DNA of 14,710 nucleotides from Anaerolineales bacterium. GTDB lineage: Bacteria > Chloroflexota > Anaerolineae > Anaerolineales > Villigracilaceae. Each line of letters begins with the position of its first letter. The stretch's first letter is position 1. Below are positions 13,289 through 14,710 of the stretch, one piece after another. Made by a program: the position numbers and the translations under genes. Under the pieces are notes generated by a model. The model had not been told where the DNA came from. It saw only the letters and a program-made list of their open reading frames with translations, and searched no databases. The stretch is from assembly GCA_028689195.1 (NCBI GenBank), contig JAQTWR010000010.1, forward strand, positions 3,861-18,570, in the 5' to 3' direction.

Positions 13289-14554
13289 ATGCAAACGACT
13301 ATTTATTACCCCAAGCTCCGTTTTGGCAAGAAGTATGTTGATATATTCAAATACTGGATCGGACTCTTGCTCGCGGGCGTTCTGTTTGGATTGGTCGGCG
13401 TGTTTTTTCTCTTTCGCGATGGGCTGCAAGTGACGGGTCTTTCGAATCGAGTCCCGTGGGGATTGTGGATTTCCATTGACCTTTCATCCATCTCGTTGGG
13501 CGGCTCTGCGTTTGTCTTCGGCGTGATTGTGTATCTTCTGCGCCTCAAGCGATTTGAGGTCGTCGGCAAGTTGGCGGTGTTGCTCGGCTTTTTGGGATAT
13601 TCCGCGGCGGGTCTGGTGCTGCTGATGGACCTTGGTCAGCCGTTTCGCTTCTGGCATCCCGTCATTTATTGGCAGGTACATTCCCTTTTGTGGGAAATTA
13701 CCATGTGCGTTATTTTATATCTGACCGTGTTGGTTGCCGAACTTGTGCCGATGATTGTGGAACTGCCGTTTTTTGAATCTCATCCGTGGCACGAAAAATA
13801 TCGCGCCGTAAAAAAAATAGTGGCGTTCGCAAAAACCGCGTCGCATTGGTTTCATAAATTGGGACCCGTACTGGCGGTCATCGGCTTGACTCTCTCCCTC
13901 TTGCATCAAGCGTCGCTCGGCGCGACTTATTCGGTGCTGTACGGACGCGGCGTGTGGTTCAATCAAAGCGCGCCCACGCAATTTGTTTTTTCGGCGATGA
14001 GCGGCGGCATCTCTTTATTGTTCTTTATGAGCGTCATCGTGTTTCGCATTATGCGGAATGGCTTGGTGAAAGACGACGTGTTGTACGACGTGGCGCGGAT
14101 TGCCGGCGGCGTGACGCTTTTGCTGACCTACCTGCGCTTGTGGGATTGGGCGGTGACCAACTACTATTCCTTCGACCGTAATATCACCCTGCAAACCGAA
14201 GCGCTCAACGCGATAGCCCCTTACTCGATGGCTTTTTGGATCGGGCAGGCGCTGCTTCCCGTAGTGGCTGGTTCGATTTTATTTGCCGCGAAATCTGTGA
14301 AGAATTTCCGCTATTTGATGGCTGCGGCGGCTATCCCAATTTTTGCCGCGATATTAACCCGTTGGAATTACAACTTTGCGGGGTTGATCGCGTCCTCTAC
14401 TTACGACCCATATACGCCTATGATCCGCGTGAATTCATACACGCCGACTTGGGTCGAGTTTGCCATTGGCACGCTGGTCATTTGTTACTGGCTGTTGGCG
14501 TTCAGTTTTGCCGCGCGGTATTTGCCTTTTCAGGGTAAGCACAGCGAAGAGTAA
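13289..14554 (+). CDS. HybB/NrfD-family quinone-interacting membrane subunit
   Basis: 421 aa with about ten membrane helices (about 22-42, 58-84, 92-115, 134-158, 190-210, 231-254, 268-287, 311-334, 341-358, 388-411). By memory comparison it follows E. coli HybB more closely than the shorter eight-helix NrfD/PsrC proteins: PWGLWISIDL (56-65), GYSAAGLVLLMDLGQ (103-117), LLWEITMC (133-140), LHQASLGA (205-212) and SYTPTWVE (383-390) have direct counterparts. Such subunits exchange electrons between menaquinone and an outer FeS partner without haem of their own. The start is 2 nt after the FeS gene stop, with AAGAGAG upstream, so translation is coupled. The gene ends before a short palindrome and a strong terminator, closing the operon at three genes. 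Confidence 0.92.
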   Translation: MQTTIYYPKLRFGKKYVDIFKYWIGLLLAGVLFGLVGVFFLFRDGLQVTGLSNRVPWGLWISIDLSSISLGGSAFVFGVIVYLLRLKRFEVVGKLAVLLGFLGYSAAGLVLLMDLGQPFRFWHPVIYWQVHSLLWEITMCVILYLTVLVAELVPMIVELPFFESHPWHEKYRAVKKIVAFAKTASHWFHKLGPVLAVIGLTLSLLHQASLGATYSVLYGRGVWFNQSAPTQFVFSAMSGGISLLFFMSVIVFRIMRNGLVKDDVLYDVARIAGGVTLLLTYLRLWDWAVTNYYSFDRNITLQTEALNAIAPYSMAFWIGQALLPVVAGSILFAAKSVKNFRYLMAAAAIPIFAAILTRWNYNFAGLIASSTYDPYTPMIRVNSYTPTWVEFAIGTLVICYWLLAFSFAARYLPFQGKHSEE

Positions 14555-14566
14555 ACAACAATGAAG

Positions 14567-14590
14567 TAGCGCGACATTTATGTCGCGCTA
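14567..14590. repeat. Dispersed short palindrome, copy 2
   Basis: A perfect 10-bp stem (tagcgcgaca / tgtcgcgcta) with a TTTA loop, 12 nt after the HybB-like stop. It shares 19 identical bases with 1045-1063. It stands just before the terminator hairpin and could add to 3'-end protection of the transcript. Confidence 0.75.
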
Positions 14591-14605
14591 AGAAACTTGC
14601 ATAAT

Positions 14606-14636
14606 AAAAAGAGTCGTCCAATGACGACTCTTTTTT
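14606..14636. terminator. Bidirectional intrinsic terminator between convergent operons
   Basis: A perfect 8-bp stem, gagtcgtc (14611-14618) and gacgactc (14623-14630), with a CAAT loop, is preceded by AAAAA and followed by TTTTTT. It therefore terminates both the plus-strand redox operon and the minus-strand response-regulator gene, if functional. Confidence 0.9.
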
Positions 14637-14652
14637 GCGGGGATGAGGGAAA

Positions 14653-14710
14653 TTATTCCCCAAGCCTGTAGCCATATCCGCGTTCGTTGTAGATGTATTG
14701 CGGGTTTTCG
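14653..14710 (-). CDS. Response regulator, OmpR/PhoB-type winged-helix C-terminus (runs off right edge)
   Basis: Only the last 18 codons and the stop are present, reading ENPQYIYNERGYGYRLGE. This is the characteristic end of an OmpR/PhoB winged-helix DNA-binding domain (P-x-Y-I ... RG-x-GYRL). The receiver domain and the rest lie outside the window, so the target genes and partner kinase cannot be named. The gene is convergent with the redox operon and shares its terminator. Confidence 0.75.
   Translation of the reverse strand, partial: ENPQYIYNERGYGYRLGE

Overview
The window looks like chromosomal DNA from an uncultured Chloroflexota bacterium, most likely of the Anaerolineae. The main reason is two membrane proteins of the DUF2298 / 'Chlor_Arch_YYY' family, which is known mainly from Chloroflexi and archaea. 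They occur with GT-C (PMT/ArnT-like) glycosyltransferases and with many dispersed palindromic and short-period repeats. The taxonomic call is an inference from family knowledge; no rRNA or other marker gene is present.

Left and centre, minus strand (11420 down to 1): eight co-directional, tightly packed genes that look like one long envelope-glycan operon. In transcription order they are a GT4 glycosyltransferase (11420-10260), a 70-aa PLDc_N-type membrane protein (10256-10044), two SAM-dependent methyltransferases (10043-9279 and 9215-8502), a 712-aa GT-C membrane glycosyltransferase (8418-6280), a 1653-aa fusion of a PMT-like glycosyltransferase with a complete YYY domain (6181-1220), a DUF952 protein (1020-649), and a second YYY protein that runs off the left edge (639-1). 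The likely theme is assembly of a surface glycan or glycolipid: a cytoplasmic GT4 enzyme builds, methyltransferases decorate, and GT-C enzymes use lipid-linked sugars on the outer face of the membrane.

Right, plus strand (11610-14554): a three-gene redox module encoding a seven-haem c-type cytochrome with a C-terminal membrane anchor, a Tat-exported protein with four [4Fe-4S] clusters (HybA/DsrO/NrfC type), and a ten-helix HybB/NrfD-type quinone-interacting membrane subunit. The layout resembles the Hmc/Nhc/Ohc-type complexes of sulfate reducers. No hydrogenase or molybdopterin catalytic subunit is in the window. A strong bidirectional hairpin terminator (14606-14636) closes the operon and separates it from the 3' end of a convergent OmpR/PhoB-type response-regulator gene at the right edge.

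The most unusual feature is a set of degenerate tandem repeats with a strict 7-bp period, found at eight places. Six of them lie wholly inside the two YYY-family genes, where they are translated in frame into low-complexity loops between membrane segments; one is at the junction of the DUF952 and second YYY genes, and one is between the methyltransferase genes. They recall the heptanucleotide STRR repeats of cyanobacteria. Several palindromic elements also occupy the gaps between genes: 1045-1066 with a second copy at 14567-14590, then 1117-1183, 6192-6277 and 8486-8523. No tRNA, rRNA, CRISPR array or insertion sequence was seen, and no stretch longer than 300 bp lacks a gene.
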